A DNA stretch of 64,000 nt from NCBI RefSeq assembly GCF_047730085.1, contig NZ_CP159830.1:1860001-1924000 (forward strand), in the 5' to 3' direction. Origin of the DNA: Njordibacter sp937773555. Its GTDB lineage: Bacteria > Pseudomonadota > Gammaproteobacteria > Pseudomonadales > Balneatricaceae. The notes beneath the pieces were generated by a model. The model saw only the letters and a program-made list of their open reading frames with translations. It made no database searches and was not told the DNA's origin. The position numbers and the translations under genes were made by a program. Below, one piece after another: positions 53,757 through 63,099 of the stretch. Position 1 is the stretch's first letter. Each line of letters begins with the position of its first letter.

Positions 53757-56522
53757 TTAACCAACGCGCTCAATACGCGAAGCGCAGAACTTAAATTCAG
53801 GGATCTTACCCACTGGATCAAGGGCGGCGTTGGTAAGCATGTTGGCAGAAGCTTCTACGAAGCAAAATGGAATGAAGATCACCCCTGCTGGAACATCTGC
53901 GTCTTCACGAGCCATTATATTAATGCTGCCACGGCGCGTAGAAACCCGGATCATATCACCCGCCTTAGCACCAATTTTAATTAGCTCTTCACGGCTTAAA
54001 GTGGCTACTGCTTCTGGCTCAAGAGCATCTAAAACAGATGCACGACGGGTCATGGAACCCGTATGCCAATGTTCTAACTGACGCCCAGTAGTAAGAATGA
54101 TTGGGTACTCATCATCTGGGCGCTCATCAGGCTCTACAATATCTGCAGCAACAAATTTACCGCGACCACCTTCAATAGGAAAGCTATCAATAAACACAAT
54201 ATCATTTCCAGGGTGATCCTCAGCAGGACAAGGGTATGTTACTGAGTGTTCGTTTTCTAAACGCTCCCAGGTCAAATTGTTCAAACTTGGCATGGCTTGC
54301 TTCATTTCTGCAAACACATCCTTTGGATGGGTGTAAGTCCAGTTCAGACCCATGCGATTAGCCAGTTCTTGAATGATCCACCAATCTTGGCGTGCATCGC
54401 CAGGTGGCTTCACAGCTTGGCGGCCCATCTGCACAGTACGGTTAGTATTAGACGCTGTGCCATCTTTCTCTGGCCATGCGGAAGCAGGCAGAACCACATC
54501 AGCATACATCGCCGTTTCTGTGACATACAGGTCTTGTACAACTAAATGTTCAAGCATAGCCAAGGCTGCACGAGCGTGGTGTAAGTCTGGATCAGACATG
54601 GCTGGGTTTTCACCTTCCACGTACATACCTGTTACCAAACCATCATGAACAGCGTTCATAGTTTCCACCACAGTAAGACCTGGCTCATCAGAAAGTTCAG
54701 TGCCCCATAGGTCTTCAAACATGGCTTTAACATTACCAGCATCAACACGTTTGTAGTCTGGATACATCATTGGGATAAGGCCTGCATCCGATGCACCTTG
54801 AACGTTGTTCTGACCACGCAGTGGGTGCAAGCCAGAACCTTCACGACCAATTTGACCCGTCATCAACGCCACAGAGATCATGGCCCGACAGTTGTCGGTG
54901 CCGTGAACGTGTTGTGATACACCCATTCCCCAAAAAATCATGGCGTTGTTAGCAGTAGCATATAAACGTGCAATTTCGCGAATAAGGTCTGCGTCTACAC
55001 CACAAATCGGTGACATCGCTTCGGGGGTATAGCGCTTAACGTGATCTTTCACTGCATCAAAACCAGTGGTCATAGCATCGATGTACTTTTGGTTGTACAA
55101 CTCTTCAGTAACAATGACGTTCATGATGGCGTTCCAGAAGCTTACGTCACTGCCTGGCTTAAACTGAATCATGTGGCTGGCGTATTTCTTCATTGCCAAG
55201 CCACGTGGGTCTAAAACAATAATCTTAGTGCCATTTTTTGCAGCTTGCTTAAAAAAAGTTGCTGCAACAGGGTGGTTACTGGAGGGATTAGATCCTGTAA
55301 TCACAACCACGTCTGCATGCTTCGCCTGCATGAATGATGCAGATACTGCACCAGACCCCAAACCTTCCAACAATGCCATTACTGAAGAAGCATGGCATAA
55401 ACGAGTACAGTGATCTACGTTGTTACTACCAAAACCAGTACGCACTAACTTTTGGAACAAGTAAGCTTCTTCGTTAGATCCTTTGGCACTGCCAAAACCC
55501 GCAAGGGCTTTTTTGCCTTGAGTATCACGAATTTTGACGAAGCCATTAGCGGCAAAGTCCAGAGCTTCTTCCCAGCTAGCTTCGCGAAAGTGCGTTAACG
55601 GTTTAGCAGGATCAAAGTCGTTATGAATGCCTTTACGTGCGCCTTCAATACGAATCAGTGGTTTAGTTAAACGATCACCGTGGTGAATGTAGTCAGAACC
55701 AAAACGGCCCTTCACACACAAGCGACTTTGGTTAGCTGGGCCGTCTCGGCCATCAACATAAACAATTCGCTCATCTTTAACATGATAGGTTAACTGGCAA
55801 CCTACACCACAATATTGACATACGCTGTCTACTTTGCGATCAAAGTCTGCACTATCGCCTTTACCTTCCTCGCTAGTTACAGAAGACGGCATCAAGGCGC
55901 CCGTAGGGCATGCCTGAACACATTCACCACAGTTAACGCAGGTAGAGTCGCCCATAGGGTCGTCAAAGTCGAATACGACCTTAGAATCTGAACCACGGTT
56001 AGCCATACCAATCACGTCATTTACTTGAACTTCGCGGCAAGCAACAACACACAAGTTGCAATTAATGCAAGATTGTAGGTTTACACGCATCGCCTTACTG
56101 CTGTTGTCTGCACAAGGCTTTATAGTTTCATCAAAGCGAGCCTCAGTAGCATCCACGGCTAATAAATCGGCCATAGCCCAAAAATGTGAGCTCTTGTCTG
56201 GTGACTCTTCACGTTCCGGTTGGTCGGTGGCTAATAGCTCCAATACCATTTTACGCGAAACTTGGGCACGGTCTGAGGTGACACTGGAAACGACCATTCC
56301 TTGGGTAGGTAGACGCAAGCAAGAAGGCGCTAATACACGCTCACCTTCAATCTCTACCATACATACGCGGCAGTTGCCGTCTGCGCGATACCCAGGCTCT
56401 GGTTTGTAGCATAGGTGAGGTATAGTGTCACCCATACGCTTGGCAACTTGCCAAATGCTCTCACCTGCTTTCGCTGTTACTGTCTCACCATCGAGGGTGA
56501 AGTTGATAATATCTTGGCTCAT
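53757..56522 (-). CDS. fdsA: NAD-dependent formate dehydrogenase catalytic (alpha) subunit
   Basis: 921-residue molybdo-bis-MGD enzyme. In order: a [2Fe-2S] ferredoxin domain with Cys38, 51, 54 and 68; two [4Fe-4S] motifs, INCNLCVVAC (about 153-161) and CVNCGECVQAC (195-205); a further cluster in CQYCGVGC (235-242); then the catalytic Moco domains. The residue aligned with selenocysteine of E. coli FdhF is Cys376 in DHCTRLCHASS, so it is a Cys enzyme. It oxidises formate to CO2 and passes electrons to the NAD-reducing partner encoded just upstream (four-base ATGA overlap). Confidence 0.96.
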   Translation of the reverse strand: MSQDIINFTLDGETVTAKAGESIWQVAKRMGDTIPHLCYKPEPGYRADGNCRVCMVEIEGERVLAPSCLRLPTQGMVVSSVTSDRAQVSRKMVLELLATDQPEREESPDKSSHFWAMADLLAVDATEARFDETIKPCADNSSKAMRVNLQSCINCNLCVVACREVQVNDVIGMANRGSDSKVVFDFDDPMGDSTCVNCGECVQACPTGALMPSSVTSEEGKGDSADFDRKVDSVCQYCGVGCQLTYHVKDERIVYVDGRDGPANQSRLCVKGRFGSDYIHHGDRLTKPLIRIEGARKGIHNDFDPAKPLTHFREASWEEALDFAANGFVKIRDTQGKKALAGFGSAKGSNEEAYLFQKLVRTGFGSNNVDHCTRLCHASSVMALLEGLGSGAVSASFMQAKHADVVVITGSNPSSNHPVAATFFKQAAKNGTKIIVLDPRGLAMKKYASHMIQFKPGSDVSFWNAIMNVIVTEELYNQKYIDAMTTGFDAVKDHVKRYTPEAMSPICGVDADLIREIARLYATANNAMIFWGMGVSQHVHGTDNCRAMISVALMTGQIGREGSGLHPLRGQNNVQGASDAGLIPMMYPDYKRVDAGNVKAMFEDLWGTELSDEPGLTVVETMNAVHDGLVTGMYVEGENPAMSDPDLHHARAALAMLEHLVVQDLYVTETAMYADVVLPASAWPEKDGTASNTNRTVQMGRQAVKPPGDARQDWWIIQELANRMGLNWTYTHPKDVFAEMKQAMPSLNNLTWERLENEHSVTYPCPAEDHPGNDIVFIDSFPIEGGRGKFVAADIVEPDERPDDEYPIILTTGRQLEHWHTGSMTRRASVLDALEPEAVATLSREELIKIGAKAGDMIRVSTRRGSINIMAREDADVPAGVIFIPFCFVEASANMLTNAALDPVGKIPEFKFCASRIERVG

Positions 56523-58282
56523 GTTATGTCTCCCGCACTTGCTACGGGTGTTGCACTGGCAGCCAGATCGGTAGCGATCAAATTAGCGTCAAAATATTTA
56601 AATACAGTGGTGACTGGGTTAGCAGCCGCTTGGCCTAAGCCGCAGATTGAAGCGTCACACATAGCCTGACCTAATTCGGCCATTAACACTTGATCCCAAT
56701 CAGGGCGCTGCAGCAACTTCACCATTTTTTCTGTACCTACACGGCAAGGCGTACACTGGCCGCAGCTTTCGTCTTCAAAAAACTTCAATAAGTTCACCAC
56801 GACATCACGCATGTTGTCATGGTCTGACAATACCATTACCGCGGCAGAACCAATGAAACAACCGTATGCCTGAAGGGTACCAAAATCGAGTGGAATGTCG
56901 GCCATGCCTGCTGGCAATATACCGCCTGACGCACCGCCTGGAAGGTAACCTTTGAAGGTGTGACCATCAGCCATGCCGCCACAGTACTCATCCATTAATT
57001 CCTGCATGGTAATACCCGCTGGTGCTAACTTAACACCAGGGTTGTTAACACGACCAGAAACAGAGAAGCTGCGCAAACCTTGTGAACCATTGCGGCCTTG
57101 GCTAGAGAACCAGTCAGCGCCCTTGTCCATTAAAGTACGGATCCAGTAAACAGTTTCAATGTTGTTAACTAAGGTAGGACGATTAAACAATCCGACCTGA
57201 GCCACAAAAGGTGGACGATGGCGAGGTAGGCCAGGCTTACCTTCTAAAGATTCAATCATGGCCGATTCTTCACCACAAATGTAAGCACCCGCAGCACGAC
57301 GTAAATGAATTCCACCTGCTGGAGCTAGGCCTGCAGCTTCAACTTTAGCAATTTCTGTCTTCAAAATTACCAGTGCAGCTGGGTATTCATCCCGTAGGTA
57401 AATATAGGCGGCTTCAGCCTCTACAGCCCAAGCACTGATCAATGCACCTTCAATAAAACGATGAGGATCAGTTTCTAAATACAGGCGGTCTTTAAAAGTA
57501 CCCGGTTCACCTTCGTCACCGTTAATGGCAAGGTAACGTGGCTTAGGCTCTTGGCGTACAAACTTCCACTTCATATGCGTTGGAAAACCTGCACCACCTA
57601 AACCTTTAAGGTTGGCATCGGCCAGCACTTTTTGAATATCTTCCCAGCTGTAATCTCCAGCTAGGCATTTGTTCAGCAAAGCGTAACCGCCATCTAATAC
57701 ATAGGCATCGTAGGCAATGTAGTCTGGAATGTCTGGGTGAAAATGTTCTGCCTTTATGGTGGCTAAAACTTTAGCAGCATCGGCGCGGTCTACATGGTGG
57801 TGACCCACTTCTGCAACCGGTGCAGTATCACAACGGCCCATACATGGAGCGCTAAGAATACGCACTTGAGTAGGGTCTGTACCGGCCTCCAGAGCAGACT
57901 TTAACTGCTGCCCACCCGCCAACTGACAGCTCAAGCTATCACATACGCGCACAGTTACTGCAGCAGGGGGTGACTCACCTTCTTTAACAATATCGAAATG
58001 CGCATAAAAAGAAGCACACTCATACACTTCAGCCATGGGGATATTCATCTCGTGGGCTAACGCGGCAAGGTGTGCTGCAGACAGATAAGCGTAACTATCT
58101 TGGATTAGGTGTAGGTATTCAATCAGCATGTCCCGCTTAATAGGTTGATCACCGATCAACTCACGTAATTGGGCTAACGTATCTAGGTGAACTTGGCGCC
58201 CACGAAGGTGGATACGAGATTTATTGCGCCCAGCGCCTGGGTGCAATCGCACCACATTGTCTTGGTTAGAATCAGCAGACAT
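56519..58282 (-). CDS. Formate dehydrogenase diaphorase: FdsG-FdsB (NuoE-NuoF) fusion
   Basis: 587-residue fusion of two usually separate subunits. Residues about 20-165 are NuoE/FdsG-like with [2Fe-2S] cysteines in VCDSLSCQL and APCMGRCDTAP. Residues about 195-575 are NuoF/FdsB-like with NAD/FMN motifs GLGGAGFPTHMKWKF and NGDEGEPGTFKDR and the [4Fe-4S] motif ESCGQCTPCRVGT plus a later Cys in ASICGLGQ. It transfers electrons from the alpha subunit to NAD+. It is the first gene of the fds operon and overlaps fdsA by four bases. Confidence 0.95.
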   Translation of the reverse strand: MSADSNQDNVVRLHPGAGRNKSRIHLRGRQVHLDTLAQLRELIGDQPIKRDMLIEYLHLIQDSYAYLSAAHLAALAHEMNIPMAEVYECASFYAHFDIVKEGESPPAAVTVRVCDSLSCQLAGGQQLKSALEAGTDPTQVRILSAPCMGRCDTAPVAEVGHHHVDRADAAKVLATIKAEHFHPDIPDYIAYDAYVLDGGYALLNKCLAGDYSWEDIQKVLADANLKGLGGAGFPTHMKWKFVRQEPKPRYLAINGDEGEPGTFKDRLYLETDPHRFIEGALISAWAVEAEAAYIYLRDEYPAALVILKTEIAKVEAAGLAPAGGIHLRRAAGAYICGEESAMIESLEGKPGLPRHRPPFVAQVGLFNRPTLVNNIETVYWIRTLMDKGADWFSSQGRNGSQGLRSFSVSGRVNNPGVKLAPAGITMQELMDEYCGGMADGHTFKGYLPGGASGGILPAGMADIPLDFGTLQAYGCFIGSAAVMVLSDHDNMRDVVVNLLKFFEDESCGQCTPCRVGTEKMVKLLQRPDWDQVLMAELGQAMCDASICGLGQAAANPVTTVFKYFDANLIATDLAASATPVASAGDIT

Positions 58283-58587
58283 GTTGTTCTCTGTGTTTGA
58301 CTTAAGTTCAAGGTTCTATGGGTGAATTTACTTCAAAAAATACACTGTTAACGCGCCATAGGATACCATCTTTAACCGAGCCAGTATCCCAGTGTTGGAG
58401 ATTGCCGCATATCTGAAAACGACATCATGAGGACACTATAGTACCTGTGTGATACCTACCTAGTGGCCATGTTAGAACATGTTGCTGAAAGGGTCGCATT
58501 TACGGCGTGATGCGCACATATTGCTGAATCTATTGTCGGCAAAATACGGTATCCTAACGCCTCAAATATTTATTGAGTTATGCCACC
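58283..58587. promoter_or_regulatory. Divergent promoter region, fds operon and DEAD-box helicase
   Basis: This 305-base region must contain both promoters. A spaced inverted repeat GGATAC (58361-58366) and GTATCC (58384-58389) lies near the fds side; other short stretches (for example GTGATACC near 58455) look similar but are not convincing repeats. No riboswitch, small RNA or additional open frame was recognised. Confidence 0.4.
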
Positions 58588-59844
58588 GTGTCTTTTGCCG
58601 ATTTACTGCTGGATCAAGAACTACTTCTCGCCCTTGCAGAACATGAGTTTACCCAGCCCACAGCCATTCAACAACAAGCTATTCCACCCCTTTTGGAAGG
58701 CTCCAATGTGTTGGCCTCGGCGCCTACTGGCACAGGTAAAACCCTAGCTTTTGTGTTGCCAGCATTACAACATATTTTAGACATACCAAGGCAAGAAGTG
58801 GGCACTCCAAAAGTACTTATTCTTAGCCCTACCCGCGAACTAGCTCGCCAAACCTATGATCAAATTGAGCAACTAGTTGCCCATAATCATTTAACGAGCT
58901 GCCTCATTGTTGGCGGCGTACCCTTTGGTATGCAAAAAGCCATGGTGGCCGAAACCATCGACGTGCTTGTGGCTACCCCTGGCCGTTTGTTAGAAATCGA
59001 AGAGCACATGGCGCTCGATTTATCCCTAGTGACTGTATTTGTGATCGACGAAGCAGACCGCATGTTAGATTTGGGCTTTATTCAGGCCATCCATCAAATT
59101 TCAGATATGCTGCCTCTTGAACGTCAAACATCTATGTTCTCTGCCACTTTAGAAGGCGATAAGGTGCAAGCTTTTGCTCACGATCTGCTTTCAGATAACG
59201 CCGTGCAAGTGGCTGTAGAAGCACCACGTCACGTGGCTAAAAAAATCACTCAATCTGTTTACCAAGCAGACAATGAACAACATAAAGAACACCTGCTTAA
59301 AGCCTTATTGCGCCTGCATGAAGTGAAGCAAGCCATTGTTTTTGTGAACAGTAAAAAGCAAGTAGACACTTGGCTTAAAGTGATCCGTACCCTAGGCATT
59401 CAGTGCACAGGATTACACGGCGATCTGCGCCAAAGTGATCGCAACCAGCAAATTAAAGACATGCGTCGTGGCCGTACCAAAGTAATGGTCGCTACCGACG
59501 TTATGGCTCGTGGTGTTGACCTACCCGGCCTAACCCACGTTATTAACGTACACATGCCAGAAAAAGCAGACAGTTATGTTCACCGTGCAGGCCGAACGGG
59601 TCGTGATGGCGCAGATGGTAGTGTGTGGTCTATTGTAGACGCAATGGATTGGCCAAACTTAGGCCGTATTGAACGTTACATTGGCAACAGCATTAGCCGT
59701 GAAATATTCCCAGGGTTCTCACCCAAGAAAGAAGAACCTGCGGTATTGAAAAAGGTGAAAGCGAAAAAACCAAAAGTGTCTAAATCAGATAAAGCTAAAG
59801 CTGACAAAGCCAAAGCCAAGAAAGCCAAAAAGTCTAAAAAATAA
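58588..59844 (+). CDS. DEAD-box ATP-dependent RNA helicase (SrmB/RhlE type)
   Basis: 418-residue RNA helicase. The Q motif FTQPTAIQQQAI is followed by Walker A APTGTGKTLAFVLP, PTRELARQ, DEADRMLDLGF, SATLEG and HRAGRTGRDG, all intact. The last 35 residues are extremely lysine-rich, a basic RNA-binding tail. The frame includes a TTG five codons upstream; the GTG at 58588 gives the family-typical MSFADLLLD start but neither has a clear ribosome site. It likely acts in ribosome assembly or cold-adapted RNA turnover. Confidence 0.92.
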   Translation: MSFADLLLDQELLLALAEHEFTQPTAIQQQAIPPLLEGSNVLASAPTGTGKTLAFVLPALQHILDIPRQEVGTPKVLILSPTRELARQTYDQIEQLVAHNHLTSCLIVGGVPFGMQKAMVAETIDVLVATPGRLLEIEEHMALDLSLVTVFVIDEADRMLDLGFIQAIHQISDMLPLERQTSMFSATLEGDKVQAFAHDLLSDNAVQVAVEAPRHVAKKITQSVYQADNEQHKEHLLKALLRLHEVKQAIVFVNSKKQVDTWLKVIRTLGIQCTGLHGDLRQSDRNQQIKDMRRGRTKVMVATDVMARGVDLPGLTHVINVHMPEKADSYVHRAGRTGRDGADGSVWSIVDAMDWPNLGRIERYIGNSISREIFPGFSPKKEEPAVLKKVKAKKPKVSKSDKAKADKAKAKKAKKSKK

Positions 59845-59954
59845 TTAAACCCTTTACCTACCTAGCATTGTATTAAAGCTATCTACAGGTGGGTCGGTTA
59901 TTTATTACTCCAGAAAGGGATTAAGTGGCTAGGCGTTATTAACTGGTGTTTTGC

Positions 59955-61055
59955 CTATTTGTTGATGGAAAAATCAATTATTCGAGATTGTGAAGCCGCT
60001 TCTTGGGCGGCCATTCCCATTTGTACAGCTATTAAACCATCTTTTAGCGTCACTTCAGGCTGTTGGTTTCCCAGCACCACTTGCTGGAACTTTTGGTGCT
60101 GGTAGTAAGTAGAGCCGTTATGATCGCCAGCTTGCAGAAGTTGAGTGTCTACTGGTATATCAAGAATTTTTGGGCCTTTGGGTTCTCTTGGGCTAACAAT
60201 TACCCTGGGGGTTGGGGCTGGGCCGAGATGTGTTGGCCAAAAGCGACTTGGGCCTGGCACAAAACACTCCACCTTGCACTCAGTTCCAACTGCTGAAATT
60301 TCTTCTTGATAGGTTGACCCTTCTGCAAACATACAAAGCTCTAGCATAGCTCGTGAGCCCGATTCAAAGTCAACGATGACATAACCATTGTCCCAAATAT
60401 CAGGGGTACGCCCATTATACTTTTCTTTTAAATGATTATTAGTTTGTCCAGCAGATGCCATAATCCTTAAAGGCTCAGATTTCATTATGAGGCGCATTAG
60501 ATCAAAAAAATGACAACATTTTTCAACAAATGTACCCCCAGAATTTTCGTTGAACCTGTTCCAGTCATTCACCTTTTCTAAAAACGGAAACCGATGTTCC
60601 TTAATGGTCAGCAGCTTTACACCGCCTGATAAAGCATTAGCTTCGCTGATCAGCTTGGCAACAGGGGGCATGTAGCGATATTCCATGGCCACCCAAATGG
60701 GCTTAGGGTAGTTTTCGGTGAGCTCTTTTATAAGCGTGGCATCATCTGGGTTAGTTATTAAAGGTTTTTCTACCAATATAGGCAGTGGGTTAAGTGAGGC
60801 GATCAGCTTTAATTGCCGGGCATGCAAAAAGTTTGGGCTCACAATCACTAAACAGTCTAGATCTTTTCGCCCTAGCAATGCGTCTATGGAGGGCTCAAAT
60901 TTAGCTTCTGGTGCCAGTTGTTTGGCGGCGGCTCTCATGTCCTGATCGGGTTCAAAAATTGCTGCGATACGGGTGTACTCAAGGAGTTTAATATTCTTGA
61001 TGTGTTCTTGGCCCATCATGCCGCATCCGATCATGCCATAGTTTAAAACTGTCAC
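59955..61055 (-). CDS. Gfo/Idh/MocA-family oxidoreductase (possible NAD-dependent glycosidase)
   Basis: 366-residue NAD(P)-binding protein: GMIGCGMMGQEH at residues 7-18, catalytic-type EKP at 96-98, and the second-domain motif GGTFVEKCCHFFDL with His182. Such proteins are sugar or inositol dehydrogenases, but one branch (GH188) consists of NAD-dependent sulfoquinovosidases and another (GH109) of glycosidases. It lies 28 bases downstream of the GntR gene and close to a desulfonating monooxygenase. I infer sugar or sulfo-sugar handling; the exact reaction cannot be told from sequence. Confidence 0.82.
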   Translation of the reverse strand: MTVLNYGMIGCGMMGQEHIKNIKLLEYTRIAAIFEPDQDMRAAAKQLAPEAKFEPSIDALLGRKDLDCLVIVSPNFLHARQLKLIASLNPLPILVEKPLITNPDDATLIKELTENYPKPIWVAMEYRYMPPVAKLISEANALSGGVKLLTIKEHRFPFLEKVNDWNRFNENSGGTFVEKCCHFFDLMRLIMKSEPLRIMASAGQTNNHLKEKYNGRTPDIWDNGYVIVDFESGSRAMLELCMFAEGSTYQEEISAVGTECKVECFVPGPSRFWPTHLGPAPTPRVIVSPREPKGPKILDIPVDTQLLQAGDHNGSTYYQHQKFQQVVLGNQQPEVTLKDGLIAVQMGMAAQEAASQSRIIDFSINK

Positions 61056-61083
61056 AAAAAACCCCTATTATTGAGCACTTTAA

Positions 61084-61839
61084 TTATTTGATACGCGCGA
61101 CATAACGCGCAACTTCTGGGTTAAACCATGTGAGTGAATATTCAGCAAGCATATTGGTTTGATCATAGCTTTTACGCTCTATATATCCCCATATTTTATG
61201 CTCATTATTTAAGCTGCTAGCGCTTGTTTTTTGGGCAAATGTAATAGGCGTCCAGTCTGGAATCTTATTGACGCTCACTTGATCTTCTACACCGGTGATC
61301 CAAAATTTAAGATTTTCACGATAAAACAAATATAACGAGTCGGACAAATCTTCCACACTCACGTTTCTATTTTTAGGTGCATCGATCCATATCTCCTCAA
61401 TCGCACTATTAATCGAGTTTAAGCGTCTTAATCTTCTTATTCTGAAGCCGTCGGCAGCAGTTCCAAATTGAGGACCTAATGCTGGGAAATATTCAGCTTT
61501 GTTCAACCTTTCAACGGATAAAACTTGAGCCGTTGGCAGCCCTCCTCCTTTGAGTAACTCCAATCGGAAAAAGCTGTATATGGTGTCAATATTTTGAGAC
61601 TGTTTAGGTTTGCGAACATAATTACCAGAGCCTTGCACACGCTCCAAAAGCCCTTTTTGTGTCAGCTCCAACAGTGCCTTACGCAAGGTGCCAACGGCCA
61701 CCCCAAGCTCATCTGCCATCAAACGTTCAGATGCCAAACGTGATCCGTCGGCCAATATGCCGGCTTGAATTTCACGCGCCAACATTTCGCTGATTTCGAC
61801 ATGGAGTGGTAAACGATTTTTTGATAATGCGGTTTTCAT
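61084..61839 (-). CDS. GntR/HutC-type transcriptional regulator
   Basis: 251-residue regulator. Residues about 10-75 form the GntR winged helix (SEMLAREIQAGILADGSRL followed by MADELGVAVGTLRKAL), and about 95-245 a UTRA ligand-binding domain (FRIRRLRRLNSINSAIEEIW). The frame can begin at a GTG at 61890, inside the repeat region, but the ATG at 61839 is preferred. It is divergent from the monooxygenase gene and the gap holds two exact ATTGATACAC repeats that probably bind it. It is the first gene of a unit with the Gfo/Idh/MocA gene. Confidence 0.88.
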   Translation of the reverse strand: MKTALSKNRLPLHVEISEMLAREIQAGILADGSRLASERLMADELGVAVGTLRKALLELTQKGLLERVQGSGNYVRKPKQSQNIDTIYSFFRLELLKGGGLPTAQVLSVERLNKAEYFPALGPQFGTAADGFRIRRLRRLNSINSAIEEIWIDAPKNRNVSVEDLSDSLYLFYRENLKFWITGVEDQVSVNKIPDWTPITFAQKTSASSLNNEHKIWGYIERKSYDQTNMLAEYSLTWFNPEVARYVARIK

Positions 61840-61861
61840 ATAATGTGTAATTTTCTTGTTA

Positions 61862-61890
61862 ATTGATACACTATTGATATATTGATACAC
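61862..61890. promoter_or_regulatory. Direct-repeat operator candidate between gntR and the monooxygenase gene
   Basis: ATTGATACAC occurs twice, at 61862-61871 and 61881-61890, with start-to-start spacing of 19 bases, and TTGATAT between. This gap serves both divergent genes. Repeats of this spacing fit binding of a regulator dimer on one face of the helix; the GntR protein encoded alongside is the obvious candidate. The core TGATACAC also appears at the paaK-proximal palindrome. Confidence 0.55.
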
Positions 61891-61941
61891 AATTGTTACA
61901 GTAATTGAAATAGCTTAATTAATCAATGGAAGAAATCTAAC

Positions 61942-63099
61942 TTGTCTATCGTCCCAATAAGATCACAAGACACTAATGGCGCAGAAATCGCATGGTTTGC
62001 GCCTTTGTGTTCGGATGACTACCAGCATCTGGGAGTACCTGAAGGCGAGTTGCGCTCTTCATGGGAAAACACGTCAAACATTATCCAAACGGCAGACAAG
62101 CTTGGTTATCGAAATATTTTATGCCCTTCTTCTTATCAAGTGGGGCAAGACACGCTTACATTTGTGGCAGGTAATGCCCCTCTAACTGAAAGTATTAACA
62201 TGCTAGCCGCTGTAAGGTGCGGTGAAATGCACCCTATTATGCTTGCGCGCACCATTGCCACACTTGACCACATGATGAAAGGGCGCTTAACCGTTAATAT
62301 TATTTCTTCAGATTTCCCAGGCCAAAAAGAAGACAGTGCCTATCGTTATCAACGCTCTCGCGAGGTTGTTGAAATTTTAAAACAAGCCTGGACTCAGGAT
62401 GAAATTAACATTCAAGGTCAAATTTATAACTTTGAGAATGTGCCTACAGGGCCTGCAAAGCCTTACCAGCAAAACGGTGGTCCACTGCTATATTTTGGTG
62501 GTTACTCACCGTCTGCATTAGATTTATGCGGGGAGCATTGTGATGTCTATCTGATGTGGCCAGAAAAGCAAGACGCACTGGCAGATCGTATGAAAGCCGT
62601 TAATGAGTGTGCGCAAAAATATGGCCGTGTACTGGATTATGGGCTTCGCGTGCATATGATCGTTCGTGATACCGAAACCGAAGCAAAAGAGTACGCAAGA
62701 GAGTTAGTTTCCAAGCTAGATGACGAGCAGGGTAAACTCATTCGTGAAAGGGCCTTAGATGCCACTTCTTTAGGAGTTTCGCACCAAACAAAAAATCGTG
62801 AGCTAGCTGATTTGGAAGGTTATATAGAGCCCCATTTGTGGACAGGCGTTGGTCGTGCGCGTTCGGGCTGCGGTGCTGCATTGGTTGGCTCTGCAGATCA
62901 GATTTTAACCCAGATTGAAAAGTACAAAAAAATGGGTATTCGAGCTTTTATATTCTCAGGTTATCCGCACCTTCAAGAATGTGAAATATTTGGTGAAAAA
63001 GTTCTTCCACACCTTGAAACATGTTCATTACCCCAGCTGCAAGGCCGGGTTCCATCATCTACACCACATACACCGCTAGGCATAGGAGAAAGACGTTAA
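61942..63099 (+). CDS. SsuD-like FMNH2-dependent sulfonate monooxygenase (LLM class)
   Basis: 385-residue luciferase-like monooxygenase, the length of SsuD. Residues aligned with SsuD active-site groups are present: Arg236 and His238 in GLRVHMIV, the lid Arg in VGRARSGCGAALVG (about 305-307), and Tyr341/His343 in SGYPHLQE; Trp206 lies in YLMWPE. These enzymes use reduced flavin and O2 to release sulfite from a sulfonate, leaving an aldehyde. TTG start with a GGAAGAA ribosome site. It overlaps the aldo/keto reductase gene by one base (TAATG), implying that its aldehyde product is reduced by that enzyme. Confidence 0.86.
   Translation: MSIVPIRSQDTNGAEIAWFAPLCSDDYQHLGVPEGELRSSWENTSNIIQTADKLGYRNILCPSSYQVGQDTLTFVAGNAPLTESINMLAAVRCGEMHPIMLARTIATLDHMMKGRLTVNIISSDFPGQKEDSAYRYQRSREVVEILKQAWTQDEINIQGQIYNFENVPTGPAKPYQQNGGPLLYFGGYSPSALDLCGEHCDVYLMWPEKQDALADRMKAVNECAQKYGRVLDYGLRVHMIVRDTETEAKEYARELVSKLDDEQGKLIRERALDATSLGVSHQTKNRELADLEGYIEPHLWTGVGRARSGCGAALVGSADQILTQIEKYKKMGIRAFIFSGYPHLQECEIFGEKVLPHLETCSLPQLQGRVPSSTPHTPLGIGERR

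Noticed and set aside
56056..56409. 117-codon open frame antisense to fdsA
   Set aside because: Covers the ferredoxin region of FdsA in reverse and has no independent support.
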